Counted from the first letter of the stretch, positions 33,180 through 41,193 are shown. The stretch is DNA of 64,000 nt from Neisseria bacilliformis (GCF_014055025.1 NZ_CP059571.1:124001-188000), one strand, 5' to 3'. Notes: generated from the letters alone by a model not told the origin. Numbers and translations: made by a program.

Positions 33180-33199
33180 CAGCGTTCGGAAAACCGAAA

Positions 33200-33253
33200 A
33201 GGCCGTCTGAAAACCCAACTCCCCTACAATGGAAAACGCTTTTCAGACGGCCT
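33200..33253. terminator. DUS-pair hairpin downstream of FMN reductase
   Basis: AGGCCGTCTGAAAA and TTTTCAGACGGCCT with a 26-nt loop, followed by TTTG. Confidence 0.65.
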
Positions 33254-33340
33254 TTGCCATGTGATGCCGCGAATCCGGACGCAGCAAAACAGAATTATTG
33301 TTAAATATTAAATGCTTAACAAGTATTCAAAAATATATGC

Positions 33341-33369
33341 TTGCCTCGGTAAGAAGAATATGATTTAAT
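33341..33369 (+). promoter_or_regulatory. promoter of tRNA-Phe
   Basis: TTGCCT (33341-33346), 17-bp spacer, TTTAAT (33364-33369), then a GC-rich GCGCG discriminator typical of stable-RNA promoters. Confidence 0.6.
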
Positions 33370-33384
33370 GCGCGTCTTTCGCAA

Positions 33385-33460
33385 GGCCAGATAGCTCAGT
33401 CGGTAGAGCAACGGATTGAAAATCCGTGTGTCGGCAGTTCGATCCTGCCTCTGGCCACCA
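33385..33460 (+). tRNA. tRNA-Phe (GAA)
   Basis: A 76-nt cloverleaf with encoded CCA. The acceptor stem GGCCAGA/TCTGGCC, D-loop AGTCGGTAGA, anticodon loop TTGAAAA with GAA at 33418-33420, and TTCGATC T-loop are all present. The 3' half is the likely integration site of the adjacent element. Confidence 0.97.
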
Positions 33461-33462
33461 TT

Positions 33463-33489
33463 AACCGCTTTTCAGCGGTTATTTTTTTG
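33463..33489 (+). terminator. terminator after tRNA-Phe
   Basis: AACCGCTTTTCAGCGGTT followed by ATTTTTTTG. Confidence 0.8.
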
Positions 33490-33667
33490 TCTTCCGAACA
33501 CAACCAACAGCAACAACTCTTTCATATATCAGATATTTTTTAATTTTCCAGCCTGACACTTTCGCAACAAACCGCCATTTTCGACCGCTTGAAGCAACAT
33601 ATTTTTGTTGGTACATTTGCAGCAAAGCACCAACATTTTTTAGAAAAGCACCAACACTTTCAAAAAA

Positions 33668-34909
33668 ATGCACCAACAAATCCCCAGAAAAGGCTTATCA
33701 GACATAGCTTTAACCGACAGGCAAATCAGAGCGGCCAAACCAACGGGCAAGAAACAGACACTTTCCGACGGCGGCGGCTTGTCGTTGGTTGTTACCCCCG
33801 CAGGCGGCAAATACTGGCAATACAATTTCAGGCATGACGGCAAACAAAAAACCTTGCGGCTTGGCTCATACCCCGAAATCCCCCTGACAAAGGCGCGTGA
33901 AAAACACTTGCAGGCGCGGCAAATGCTGGCGGAGGGCATAGACCCCAACGCCTCAAAGCAGCAGGCCAAACAAGCCAAGCAGGCCGCCTTGAAAAACACT
34001 TTTGAGAACATCGCCGCAGAATGGCACGCCTACCAGCGGCCAAGCTGGACACCCGCCCATGCCGCCAAAGTTTGGCGCAGCTTTGAGGCGGATATACTGC
34101 CCGCCATCGGCAAAGAACCGATACACACCATTACCGTCAAACAGATTCAGGCCGTTATCGACCATGTGGCCGCACGCGGCGCATTGGATACGGCGGCCAC
34201 CGTCTTGCAGCGCATCAAGGCCGTATTTAATTACGCCATACGCACCGAGCGGGCGGAAAACAATCCCGCCGTACCGCTGACGGGCGTGATTAAAGTACCC
34301 AAACAAAAACACCAGCCTGCCTTACCGCAATCCGAGCTGACCGAGTTTTACCGCCGCCTGATGCGCGAAAACATCAAACAGCCCACCCGCCTTGCCATGC
34401 TGCTTATCATGCTGACCTTTGTGCGGGCGGGCGAACTTCGCAAAGCGGAATGGGCAGATTTTGATTTTGAAGCGCGTGAATGGCGCATACCCGCCGAAAA
34501 GATGAAGATGAAAGCCCCGCACATCGTACCGCTGGCCGATTGGACGCTGGAAATCTTGGCCGAGCTGAAAATCATCACAGGCCACAGCCGCTATCTGTTT
34601 CCCGCCGTCGGCAGCCCCGACAAGCCCATGAGCGAAAACACACTAAGCTACCTCACAGGCCGCATGGGATACAGCGGCATTGCCACCCCGCACGGTTTCC
34701 GCAGCTTGGCAACGGACGTATTGAACGAAAACGGCTACCCGCCCGACGTGATAGAGCGGCAGCTTGCCCATGTGGAACAAAACAAAGTAAGAGCGGCATA
34801 CCACCGCACGGAATACCTGCCCCAACGGCACGAGATGATGAAATGGTATGCGGAATTTTTGAAACAGCGGTTTGACAAAGCGGTTGAAACGCTTGCCGCT
34901 GGCGTTTGA
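33668..34909 (+). CDS. tyrosine-type integrase (P4 family)
   Basis: A 413-residue site-specific recombinase. An N-terminal DUF4102 arm-binding domain (LTDRQIRAAKPTGKKQTLSD, DGKQKTLRLGSYPEIPLTKA) is followed by a core-binding region. In the catalytic domain are the first arginine (RAGELRKAEW, near 253), H-x2-R (PHGFRSLATDV, near 342), the second histidine (LAHVEQNK) and the tyrosine nucleophile (RAAYHRTEY, near 378). This type usually inserts into tRNA 3' ends. It starts about 200 bp from tRNA-Phe, pointing inward to the element. The frame is intact and ends immediately before a native DUS (34909-34920). Confidence 0.95.
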   Translation: MHQQIPRKGLSDIALTDRQIRAAKPTGKKQTLSDGGGLSLVVTPAGGKYWQYNFRHDGKQKTLRLGSYPEIPLTKAREKHLQARQMLAEGIDPNASKQQAKQAKQAALKNTFENIAAEWHAYQRPSWTPAHAAKVWRSFEADILPAIGKEPIHTITVKQIQAVIDHVAARGALDTAATVLQRIKAVFNYAIRTERAENNPAVPLTGVIKVPKQKHQPALPQSELTEFYRRLMRENIKQPTRLAMLLIMLTFVRAGELRKAEWADFDFEAREWRIPAEKMKMKAPHIVPLADWTLEILAELKIITGHSRYLFPAVGSPDKPMSENTLSYLTGRMGYSGIATPHGFRSLATDVLNENGYPPDVIERQLAHVEQNKVRAAYHRTEYLPQRHEMMKWYAEFLKQRFDKAVETLAAGV

Positions 34910-34922
34910 GGCCGTCTGAAAA

Positions 34923-35684
34923 ATGAGTAAATTACAAAGCATTCTAAAATCCGTCAGGCATGATGATGAGTATATCCATTGCCGTGAAGCGGTAGAATTG
35001 ATAGCAAGAGAAACAAATGATGAAATTCGGGAAGTGGGCAGATTCTTGGCAAGCCTTTTCTTCCATGTTGAATTTTGCGATTTTTCGTATTACCAATATG
35101 AAGATACAGGGATATACAAAAAAATCGAACCAATAGAGCTAGATATAGAAGCAAGAAATTTTGCTAATTGCTTTTTTACAAATGCTGATAAGGGAGTGTT
35201 TACCGTTACCCCCGAGGCATACAACGACGAAACAGCGAGGTTTGTACAACATCTGATTGAAACTAACTGCTGTACCTATCACGATTTTGGCGTAGAAAAT
35301 GATTTTGACATTTACTGGAAAAAAGACAAATTTTTTGAATTTTGCAAACACTACGGCCTGTTTTCAGGAAATACCCCCACCCCAAATAGGGTAGATTCTT
35401 CCGATACGGAAGCATTCATGGCGGCAAACAGACAACTTGAATCTGACAATACCGCTTTAAAAAATAACCTGAATGCCGTTATCAAATCAGGAAAATCGGT
35501 TACAGCAAATATGAATATTATCGGCGCATTGCTTGGCACGGTGTTATCTGAAAACAGATTTAAAAGCCAAGCCGAGCTGAAAACCTACCTGTTAAAGCAA
35601 TATGACGGCTACACAGGTATATCAGACAGCAATTTAGACAACGTTTTTTCTTTGGCAAACCAGTATTTGTCAGACCCTAAATAG
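34923..35684 (+). CDS. unknown cargo protein of the tRNA-Phe element
   Basis: Not recognised. The 253-residue soluble protein (MSKLQSILKSVRHDDEYIHC) has an N-terminal region rich in aromatic residues (FLASLFFHVEFCDFSYYQYE). A short coiled-coil-like stretch lies near 160-180 (AANRQLESDNTALKNNLNAV). The C-terminal module (LLGTVLSENRFKSQAELKTY, then ISDSNLDNVFSLANQYL) has a layout I associate with a domain of unknown function common on integrative elements next to AlpA-type genes. Codon use is clearly more AT-rich than neighbours, so it is foreign. A regulatory or defence role is possible but not shown. The start lies directly after a DUS. Confidence 0.75.
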   Translation: MSKLQSILKSVRHDDEYIHCREAVELIARETNDEIREVGRFLASLFFHVEFCDFSYYQYEDTGIYKKIEPIELDIEARNFANCFFTNADKGVFTVTPEAYNDETARFVQHLIETNCCTYHDFGVENDFDIYWKKDKFFEFCKHYGLFSGNTPTPNRVDSSDTEAFMAANRQLESDNTALKNNLNAVIKSGKSVTANMNIIGALLGTVLSENRFKSQAELKTYLLKQYDGYTGISDSNLDNVFSLANQYLSDPK

Positions 35685-35773
35685 GGCAAAATCCACCCCA
35701 TTTAGAATGAAGCCGCCTATCAAGGCGGCTATTCTTTTGCCTGTTTCACAACCAACGGCAAAAGGAAGCCATT

Positions 35774-36001
35774 ATGACAAACCAAGTAGAAACCTTTTTG
35801 CGTATCGGCGAAGTCAAAAAAGCCTTAGGCGTAACCAGCAGCGAGGCCGTTTATTCCCGTATGCGCGAGGGCAACCCCCGCTACGACCCCGATATGCCCA
35901 AATCCGTGAAAGTGGGCAAACGCGCCACCGCATGGCTGGCAAGCGAAATTGCCGCCTACCAGCAGATTTTAATCAGCCGCAGCCGCGAAGCAGGCAAATA
36001 G
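35774..36001 (+). CDS. AlpA-like DNA-binding regulator
   Basis: A 75-residue MerR-fold/AlpA-type protein (TFLRIGEVKKALGVTSSEAV is near this; FLRIGEVKKALGVTSSEAVY starts at about residue 8). It has MPKSVKVGKRATAWLASEI, the pattern of AlpA and excisionase-like regulators that control the integrase or the element's late genes in P4-type islands. AAAGGAAGCCATT is the ribosome site. An inverted pair GCCGCCT/AGGCGGC upstream (35711-35728) may terminate the cargo gene. Confidence 0.85.
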   Translation: MTNQVETFLRIGEVKKALGVTSSEAVYSRMREGNPRYDPDMPKSVKVGKRATAWLASEIAAYQQILISRSREAGK

Positions 36002-36012
36002 GAGGGCAGACC

Positions 36013-36288
36013 ATGACGCAAAAAAATACCGCCCAAACGGCAAACCATTCAGACGGCACGAACAGCAAACGCCATTCTACCAAACCGCCGAGCCAACACG
36101 CACGCATTCTGCAATGGCTCAAAAACGGCGGCATTACCAACTACGAAATGCACACGCGCGGCATCAACGCCGCCACCGCCCGCATTTCGGAACTGCGCCG
36201 CATGGGCTACCCCGTGCAAGACCGTTACGAGCCGCATACCAACCAGTTCGGGCGGAAAACAAAAATTAAACGGTATTGGCTGGCATAG
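36013..36288 (+). CDS. winged-helix protein of the element
   Basis: A 91-residue protein with a polar N-terminal 25 residues. A helix-turn-helix domain follows (SQHARILQWLKNGGITNYEM, GINAATARISELRRMGYPVQ, IKRYWLA) of the kind seen in phage small DNA-binding proteins. AGGAGGGCAGACC is a strong ribosome site, 11 bp after the AlpA-like stop. Likely regulatory; target unknown. Confidence 0.8.
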   Translation: MTQKNTAQTANHSDGTNSKRHSTKPPSQHARILQWLKNGGITNYEMHTRGINAATARISELRRMGYPVQDRYEPHTNQFGRKTKIKRYWLA

Positions 36289-36296
36289 GGGGCGGC

Positions 36297-36758
36297 ATGG
36301 GAAGCCGACAAAAACAGGCCGACAAATGGCGCGAGGCCGCCGAAAAACGCGGCAACCAGTCATTCATGCCGCTGCGGCACGACGTATTGCGCAGCCCCGT
36401 AGTACAAACCCTTTCCGGCAGTGCCGCCCGCCTGCTGCTGCACCTTATGGCGCAGTACAACGGCCACAACAACGGCGATTTGACGGCCACATACGCAAGC
36501 GCAGGTTTCCCGTCCAAAGAGACATTGGGAAAAGCGATTGCCGAACTGCGGGGCAACGGCCTGATAACCGTATCAAGGCAGGGCGGACGCAACCGCTGCA
36601 ACCTGTATGCCATGACTTTCCTAGCCATCGACCACTGCGGCGGCAAGCTGGACATCGAGGCCACCGCCCGCCCGCCTGACGACTGGAAGCGGCGGCACTA
36701 CGAAATGACCCCGCCCCCACCGTTGAAACCGCCCGACCAAACCAACGCTACGGACTGA
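36297..36758 (+). CDS. helix-turn-helix (replication/regulation-type) protein of the element
   Basis: A 153-residue protein starting MGSRQKQADKWREAAEKRGN after AGGGGGCGGC; an upstream in-frame ATG at 36276 overlaps the previous gene. The middle (VVQTLSGSAARLLLHLMAQY, SKETLGKAIAELRGNGLITV, GGRNRCNLYAMTFLAIDHCG) is a winged-helix pattern seen in phage and plasmid RepA-like and MarR-like proteins. A proline-rich tail ends it. Role in replication control is a guess from the fold and the nearby iterons. Confidence 0.7.
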   Translation: MGSRQKQADKWREAAEKRGNQSFMPLRHDVLRSPVVQTLSGSAARLLLHLMAQYNGHNNGDLTATYASAGFPSKETLGKAIAELRGNGLITVSRQGGRNRCNLYAMTFLAIDHCGGKLDIEATARPPDDWKRRHYEMTPPPPLKPPDQTNATD

Positions 36759-37002
36759 CCCAATGCCGTATCAACGACATCTTGAAACAGAAAAATGGCA
36801 GAAAACGAGGGGGGCATGGGGTGTGAAAACATAAAATATTACTATAAAACAATATCTTGATTTTTTTATTTTGGCAGAAATGGCAAAACCCATCAATCCG
36901 AAACCACAGAGGCTTTCAGACGGCCTTTGCAGGCATCCCCTACCCTATCCCCGCCACACAAAAGCCCGTATTGCGCCTGCGCGGCGGGGAAAAGGCAACC
37001 GC

Positions 37003-37248
37003 ATGGACACCAACCGCACCATTTTGGCCGACGGCCTGCGCAGGCTGAATCTGCCCTTTGCCGAGCTACGGCGCATCGCCGATTTGCCGCCCTGCCCGAG
37101 ATGCGGCAAAACATCCTGCCCGCATCCCGAAAACCAAACCACCACCGCCCAAATGCGCAGCCTGCTGTATGCCGTGCTGGAAGCGGCAGGCGCAAGCCCC
37201 GAAAGCATGGGCATCCTGCCCGAAACGCCCGAAAGGAGAACGCAATGA
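37003..37248 (+). CDS. small zinc-finger-like protein of the element
   Basis: Not recognised. The 81-residue protein (MDTNRTILADGLRRLNLPFA) has a CPRCGKTSCPH cluster near residues 29-39 that could bind zinc, and a helical C-terminus. GGGGAAAAGGCAACC precedes the start. Its last bases overlap the next start (ATGA), so the two are coupled. Confidence 0.6.
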   Translation: MDTNRTILADGLRRLNLPFAELRRIADLPPCPRCGKTSCPHPENQTTTAQMRSLLYAVLEAAGASPESMGILPETPERRTQ

Positions 37249-37409
37249 GCGGCGAAAACGAAACCCGCATACGGGAATGGGTAACGGCACAAATCGAAGC
37301 CCTGCCCGCCGACGCAACGGAAACCGATTTGCTGCTGGCACTGTTTCCGCCCGATTGGGACACATTGGGAGAACCACCCGAAAGGAGCGAAGCGCATGAA
37401 ACCCTTTGA
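37245..37409 (+). CDS. 54-residue acidic protein of the element
   Basis: Not recognised. MSGENETRIREWVTAQIEAL begins after GAAAGGAGAACGCA. The rest is acidic and proline-rich, with no clear domain. It overlaps the previous gene by four bases and the following primase remnant by 14. Confidence 0.6.
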   Translation: MSGENETRIREWVTAQIEALPADATETDLLLALFPPDWDTLGEPPERSEAHETL

Positions 37410-37476
37410 CCTGTCCGACCTCAAAGCCGCCGCGCAAGGCCGCTGGCCGCAGATACAAAGCAGCCTGAAAAATTAA
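37396..37476 (+). pseudogene. truncated start of a phage/P4-type primase
   Basis: After AAAGGAGCGAAGCGC, the frame reads MKPFDLSDLKAAAQGRWPQI, six more residues and a stop. The pattern AAAxGRWPxIL is how many P4-like zinc-finger primases or toprim proteins begin. Here only 26 residues remain and no zinc finger, toprim or helicase region follows. It is therefore probably the stump of a deleted replication gene; a genuine short peptide is the alternative. Confidence 0.5.
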
Positions 37477-37481
37477 AGTCC

Positions 37482-37615
37482 TTGCCCCGTAAAACGGGGC
37501 AATAGCCCATCCATTGCCCCGTTTTACGTACCACATAAATGTAAAGAACACCCCCATTGCCCCGTTTTACGGGGCAGTCAGCCCATTTTCGCCCTACCCA
37601 TTGCCCCGTTTTCCG
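37482..37615 (+). repeat. iteron-like repeats CATTGCCCCGTTTTACG
   Basis: Three direct copies start at 37512, 37555 and 37599 (43-44 bp apart; the third reads CATTGCCCCGTTTTCCG). An inverted copy spans 37487-37503, within the hairpin TTGCCCCGT-AAA-ACGGGGCAA. Regular spacing near four helical turns suggests protein-binding iterons, perhaps a replication origin. Confidence 0.65.
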
Positions 37616-37641
37616 TACACCTTTCTATATAAGCCATCTAT

Positions 37642-37659
37642 ACGCGCTTTTTAGCGCGT
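37642..37659. other. hairpin in element intergenic region
   Basis: ACGCGCT-TTTT-AGCGCGT, a perfect 7-bp stem just after the iterons. No T-run follows. Confidence 0.45.
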
Positions 37660-37732
37660 CCCTCTTGCCCTTTTCTTGAAAAATTTAAGGCAAAAGGGAT
37701 GGGGGGCGAATTTGGCCGTTTTCCCATCCGCA

Positions 37733-37809
37733 AGGCAGCCTGAAAAACGGATTTGCCAAACCATCCCAACTTAGTAAAACTTAGGCAGGAAACCAAAAGG
37801 CAGCCTGAA
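37733..37809 (+). other. two Kingella-dialect DNA uptake sequences
   Basis: AGGCAGCCTGAA occurs at 37733-37744 and 37798-37809, with an 11/12 match at 37458-37469. This word is the Kingella-type DUS, not the AGGCCGTCTGAA used in the rest of the window. Confidence 0.8.
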
Positions 37810-37939
37810 AAGCTAAACCGCCGTAAATACCCCCTAGAACGCGCTAGGATTGATTTTGCACCCTGTCCGCTACCCTACCCCATTACTAGCGCATTTAACC
37901 GCGCTAAAAACGCAGCACAGAGCCATTTCGGCACTAAAT

Positions 37940-38023
37940 CCATATTTGGTTTCAGCCAATCCAAATATGGACGGGCTAACGCCCTCAAATTTGAGGCCGC
38001 AAGCTCATTTTTGAGCCGAGGGC
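37940..38023. other. highly structured non-coding stretch
   Basis: CCATATTTGG/CCAAATATGG (37940-37970) forms one hairpin. GCCCTC (37981) and GAGGGC (38018) enclose the palindromes CTCAAATTTGAG and GCTCA-TTTT-TGAGC, giving a three-way-junction-like fold. It lies 45 bp before the zinc-ribbon gene and has no coding potential. It may be an RNA element or part of a replication origin. Confidence 0.5.
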
Positions 38024-38068
38024 GGAAAATCGGTTAAACTTGCAAACAGACTAAATCAACAGGCAAAA

Positions 38069-38641
38069 ATGGCAAAAGCAAGCACAGAAGACTATCGGCA
38101 GCTCAAAATCACAGACATCGCCAAATACCCGACAGGCAGCGTTATCACTGCCCGCTGGACACGCGGCGGCATAGAGCAGGCAGCCATCCGAAGCTATCGG
38201 GCAACCGAAAACCGCCTGATACTGGATTACCGCATAAACGGCGAAGCCCGCACCTATCCCGTCAAACTGCTGCATACCCCCTGCAACTACGGCGGCAGCC
38301 GCTTATGGTTTGAATGCCCGCAATGCCGCCACCGCGTCGGCGTACTGTACAGCGGGCGTGTTTTCGTATGCCGACACTGCAAAAACCTGAACTACCCCAG
38401 CACAAGGCAGCCCGCCGCCTACAACGCAATCGACAAAGCCCGCCGCCTGCTGGCAAAAATCGACCCGCTGGATACAGGCATACCGCGCCGCCCCAAAGGA
38501 ATGCACCATCAAACCTACGAGCGGATTTACCGGCAATGGCTGGCAGCAGAAGAAAAAGCCGATGAGCTGGTTTCTAAGAAACTCGGCATCTTGGGAAGGC
38601 GGCTGGATAATCTGAAACCGCAGACGGCGGCTAAGAAATAA
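38069..38641 (+). CDS. zinc-ribbon protein of the element, unknown function
   Basis: Not recognised beyond its metal site. The 190-residue protein has an N-terminal beta-rich region (SVITARWTRGGIEQAAIRSY) and a zinc ribbon (WFECPQCRHRVGVLY plus FVCRHCKNLNYPSTRQ: C-x2-C ... C-x2-C, about 90-112). A basic helical C-terminus (YERIYRQWLAAEEKADELVS) follows. Similar hypothetical proteins occur on proteobacterial prophages and islands. It is the last gene before the likely element end. Confidence 0.75.
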   Translation: MAKASTEDYRQLKITDIAKYPTGSVITARWTRGGIEQAAIRSYRATENRLILDYRINGEARTYPVKLLHTPCNYGGSRLWFECPQCRHRVGVLYSGRVFVCRHCKNLNYPSTRQPAAYNAIDKARRLLAKIDPLDTGIPRRPKGMHHQTYERIYRQWLAAEEKADELVSKKLGILGRRLDNLKPQTAAKK

Positions 38642-38729
38642 AGCCCTTGTAATTTGTTGGCGTTTTTGTTGGTTAGCCTGATTTTTAATAGAAAAATTAT
38701 TTTTTAAATCAGTGTGTTGATTTGCTATT

Positions 38730-38748
38730 TCGATAGAGCCTCTGACCA
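38730..38748. other. candidate right attachment site (attR)
   Basis: TCGATAGAGCCTCTGACCA matches the tRNA-Phe 3' end TCGATCCTGCCTCTGGCCA (33439-33457) at 15 of 19 positions with identical spacing. Imperfect, so tentative. Confidence 0.45.
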
Positions 38749-38756
38749 GGTTTCCT

Positions 38757-38780
38757 AAGCCCAATCTTCTGATTGGGCTT
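38757..38780 (+). terminator. intrinsic terminator at element end
   Basis: AAGCCCAATC-TTCT-GATTGGGCTT followed by TTTCTTTT. Confidence 0.75.
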
Positions 38781-38943
38781 TTTCTTTTATTCAAACAAAA
38801 TTTGCGGATTCCTTCCCATAATACCTTTGATTTTGGACGATTCGATTAAACGGGATTAGGCAGCGTTGGATGATTGAAACAGGATAAAACCGGCGGCAAA
38901 CCATGCGGGCGCGGGTTTGGTTGATGATTAGACAGCGTTGGAC

Positions 38944-38969
38944 AAAAAAATAACCGCTCAAAAGCGGTT
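38944..38969 (-). terminator. terminator of initiator tRNA
   Basis: On the minus strand AACCGCT-TTTG-AGCGGTT is followed by ATTTTTTT. Confidence 0.8.
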
Positions 38970-38972
38970 TAG

Positions 38973-39049
<77 letters not shown>

Positions 39050-39179
39050 TCAGAAGGAGTGAACTATACAGGCTTGGCTGGTGCGTGTCAAGCGTTCTAC
39101 CGATAATCCGTCCGGCGGTATTGGGAAAGAAAAAACGGAAGCGGCTTTGGCTGCTTCCGTTTTTTCTTTTCAGACGGCC

Positions 39180-41111
39180 TTATTTCTTGTCGTCTTTCAC
39201 TTCTTCAAAATCGGCATCGACTACGTCGTCGTCTTTCTTGGCGGAAGACTCCGACTGCGCCGCGCCCCCCTCTGCCTGTGCTTCGGCCTGCGCTTGGGCG
39301 TAAACCATTTCGCCCAGTTTCTGGCTGGCTGCGCCGAGTGCTTCGGCTTTGGCATCGATGGCAGCTTTGTCGTCGCCTTTGGTGGCTTCTTCGGCTTCTT
39401 TCAGCGCGGCTTCGATTTTTTCTTTCTCGGCAGCGTCGAGTTTGTCGCCGTAGTCGGCCAGCGATTTTTTCACTGAATGAATCAGGGCTTCGGCCTGATT
39501 GCGGCTCTGCACCAGTTCGGTCAGTTTTTTGTCTTCTTCGGCGTTGGCTTCGGCATCTTTCACCATGCGTTCGATTTCTTCCTCACTCAAACCGGAAGAG
39601 CCTTGGATGGTGATGTTGGCGGCTTTGCCCGTGCCTTTGTCTTTGGCCGAAACGTGCAGGATGCCGTTCGCATCGATGTCGAAGGTTACTTCGATTTGCG
39701 GCATACCGCGCGGTGCGGGTGCGATGTCGCCCAAGTTAAACTGGCCGAGCGATTTATTGGCCGAGGCGCGTTCGCGTTCGCCCTGCAAAACGTGGATGGT
39801 TACCGCGCTCTGGTTGTCTTCGGCTGTCGAGAACACCTGCGACGCTTTGGTCGGAATGGTGGTGTTTTTCTGAATCAGCTTGGTCATCACGCCGCCCATG
39901 GTTTCGATACCGAGCGAGAGCGGGGTAACGTCGAGCAGCAATACGTCGCTGCGGCCGCCGCTCAATACTTCGCCCTGAATCGCTGCGCCTACGGCAACGG
40001 CTTCATCGGGGTTCACGTCTTTGCGCGGTTCTTTGCCGAAGAATTCTTTTACGGCTTCCTGAACTTTCGGCATACGGCTCTGACCGCCGACCAGAATCAC
40101 GTCGTCGATTTCGCCGGTGCTCAAACCTGCGTCTTTCAGCGCGATGCGGCAAGGCTCGATGGAGCGTTGGATCAGGTCTTCCACCAGGCTCTCGAATTTG
40201 GCGCGGGTGATTTTCATCGCCAAGTGTTTCGGGCCTGCGGCATCCATGGTGATGTACGGCAGGTTGATTTCGGTCTGCTGGCCGCTGGAGAGCTCGATTT
40301 TGGCTTTTTCGGCGGCTTCTTTCAGACGCTGCAAGGCCATCACGTCGTTTTTCAGATCGATGCCCTGTTCTTTTTTGAACTCGGCGATGATGTAGTCGAT
40401 CAGACGTTGGTCGAAGTCTTCGCCGCCCAAGAAGGTGTCGCCGTTGGTGGCCAATACTTCAAACTGTTTGTCGCCGTCGAGGTTGGCGATTTCGATGATG
40501 GAAATATCGAATGTGCCGCCGCCCAAGTCGTAAACGGCTACTTTGCGGTCTTTGCTGTCGCCTTTGTCCATGCCGAAGGCCAGTGCGGCTGCGGTCGGCT
40601 CGTTGATGATGCGTTTTACGTCCAAACCGGCGATGCGGCCTGCGTCTTTGGTGGCCTGACGCTGGCTGTCGTTGAAGTAGGCCGGCACGGTAATCACGGC
40701 TTCGGTTACTTTTTCGCCCAGATAGCTTTCGGCGGCTTCTTTCATTTTGCGCAGCACTTCTGCGGAAACCTGCGGCGGAGACAGTTCTTTGTTTTGCGCT
40801 TCCACCCATGCGTCGCCGTTTTTGGCTTTGACGATTTTGAAGGGCATGGATTCGATGTCGCGCTGCACTTCTTTGTCTTCAAACTTGTGGCCGATCAGGC
40901 GTTTGACGGCGTAGATGGTGTTTTTGGCGTTGGTTACGGCCTGACGTTTGGCCGGTGCGCCGACGAGGATTTCGCCGCCGTCGAGATAGGCGATCACGGA
41001 AGGCGTGGTGCGCGCGCCTTCGGCGTTTTCAATGACTTTGGTTTGGCCGTTTTCAGAGATGGCCAGACAGGAGTTGGTTGTACCCAGGTCGATACCGATT
41101 ACTTTTGCCAT
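39180..41111 (-). CDS. dnaK: molecular chaperone DnaK (Hsp70)
   Basis: ATP-dependent chaperone. The 643-residue protein has the ATPase signatures [11 protein letters not shown] (N-terminus), [13 protein letters not shown] and [14 protein letters not shown]. The substrate-binding domain contains [20 protein letters not shown], and a glycine/alanine/glutamine-rich tail ends in [18 protein letters not shown] heat-shock promoter lies about 90 bp upstream. grpE is next upstream in the same direction, separated by a terminator, and no dnaJ or hrcA follows. Confidence 0.99.
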   Translation of the reverse strand: MAKVIGIDLGTTNSCLAISENGQTKVIENAEGARTTPSVIAYLDGGEILVGAPAKRQAVTNAKNTIYAVKRLIGHKFEDKEVQRDIESMPFKIVKAKNGDAWVEAQNKELSPPQVSAEVLRKMKEAAESYLGEKVTEAVITVPAYFNDSQRQATKDAGRIAGLDVKRIINEPTAAALAFGMDKGDSKDRKVAVYDLGGGTFDISIIEIANLDGDKQFEVLATNGDTFLGGEDFDQRLIDYIIAEFKKEQGIDLKNDVMALQRLKEAAEKAKIELSSGQQTEINLPYITMDAAGPKHLAMKITRAKFESLVEDLIQRSIEPCRIALKDAGLSTGEIDDVILVGGQSRMPKVQEAVKEFFGKEPRKDVNPDEAVAVGAAIQGEVLSGGRSDVLLLDVTPLSLGIETMGGVMTKLIQKNTTIPTKASQVFSTAEDNQSAVTIHVLQGERERASANKSLGQFNLGDIAPAPRGMPQIEVTFDIDANGILHVSAKDKGTGKAANITIQGSSGLSEEEIERMVKDAEANAEEDKKLTELVQSRNQAEALIHSVKKSLADYGDKLDAAEKEKIEAALKEAEEATKGDDKAAIDAKAEALGAASQKLGEMVYAQAQAEAQAEGGAAQSESSAKKDDDVVDADFEEVKDDKK

Positions 41112-41193
41112 ATTGTATTGCTCCTAAAAAATGATTGGTTAATCTGTTTTCAGACGGCCTCATGATGCTGCCGCCGTCTTGTCATGCGCTGCA

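Larger units (their letters stand above)
33461..38749 (+). mobile_element. integrated element in tRNA-Phe (P4-like satellite or remnant)
   Basis: About 5.3 kb between the 3' end of tRNA-Phe and a degenerate copy of the tRNA end at 38730-38748. It contains a P4-type integrase, unknown cargo, an AlpA-type regulator, two winged-helix proteins, small orphan ORFs, a truncated primase start, iteron-like repeats and a zinc-ribbon protein. All genes run in one direction. Base composition is lower in GC in places than the flanks, and Kingella-type DUS words occur inside. No capsid, portal or terminase genes are seen, so it is a satellite, plasmid-like island or decayed prophage. Confidence 0.8.

Noticed and set aside
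36763-36834. A 23-codon frame (MPYQRHLETEKWQKTRGAWG) within the element.
   Set aside because: Too short and without a ribosome site; it may be a remnant but cannot be supported.
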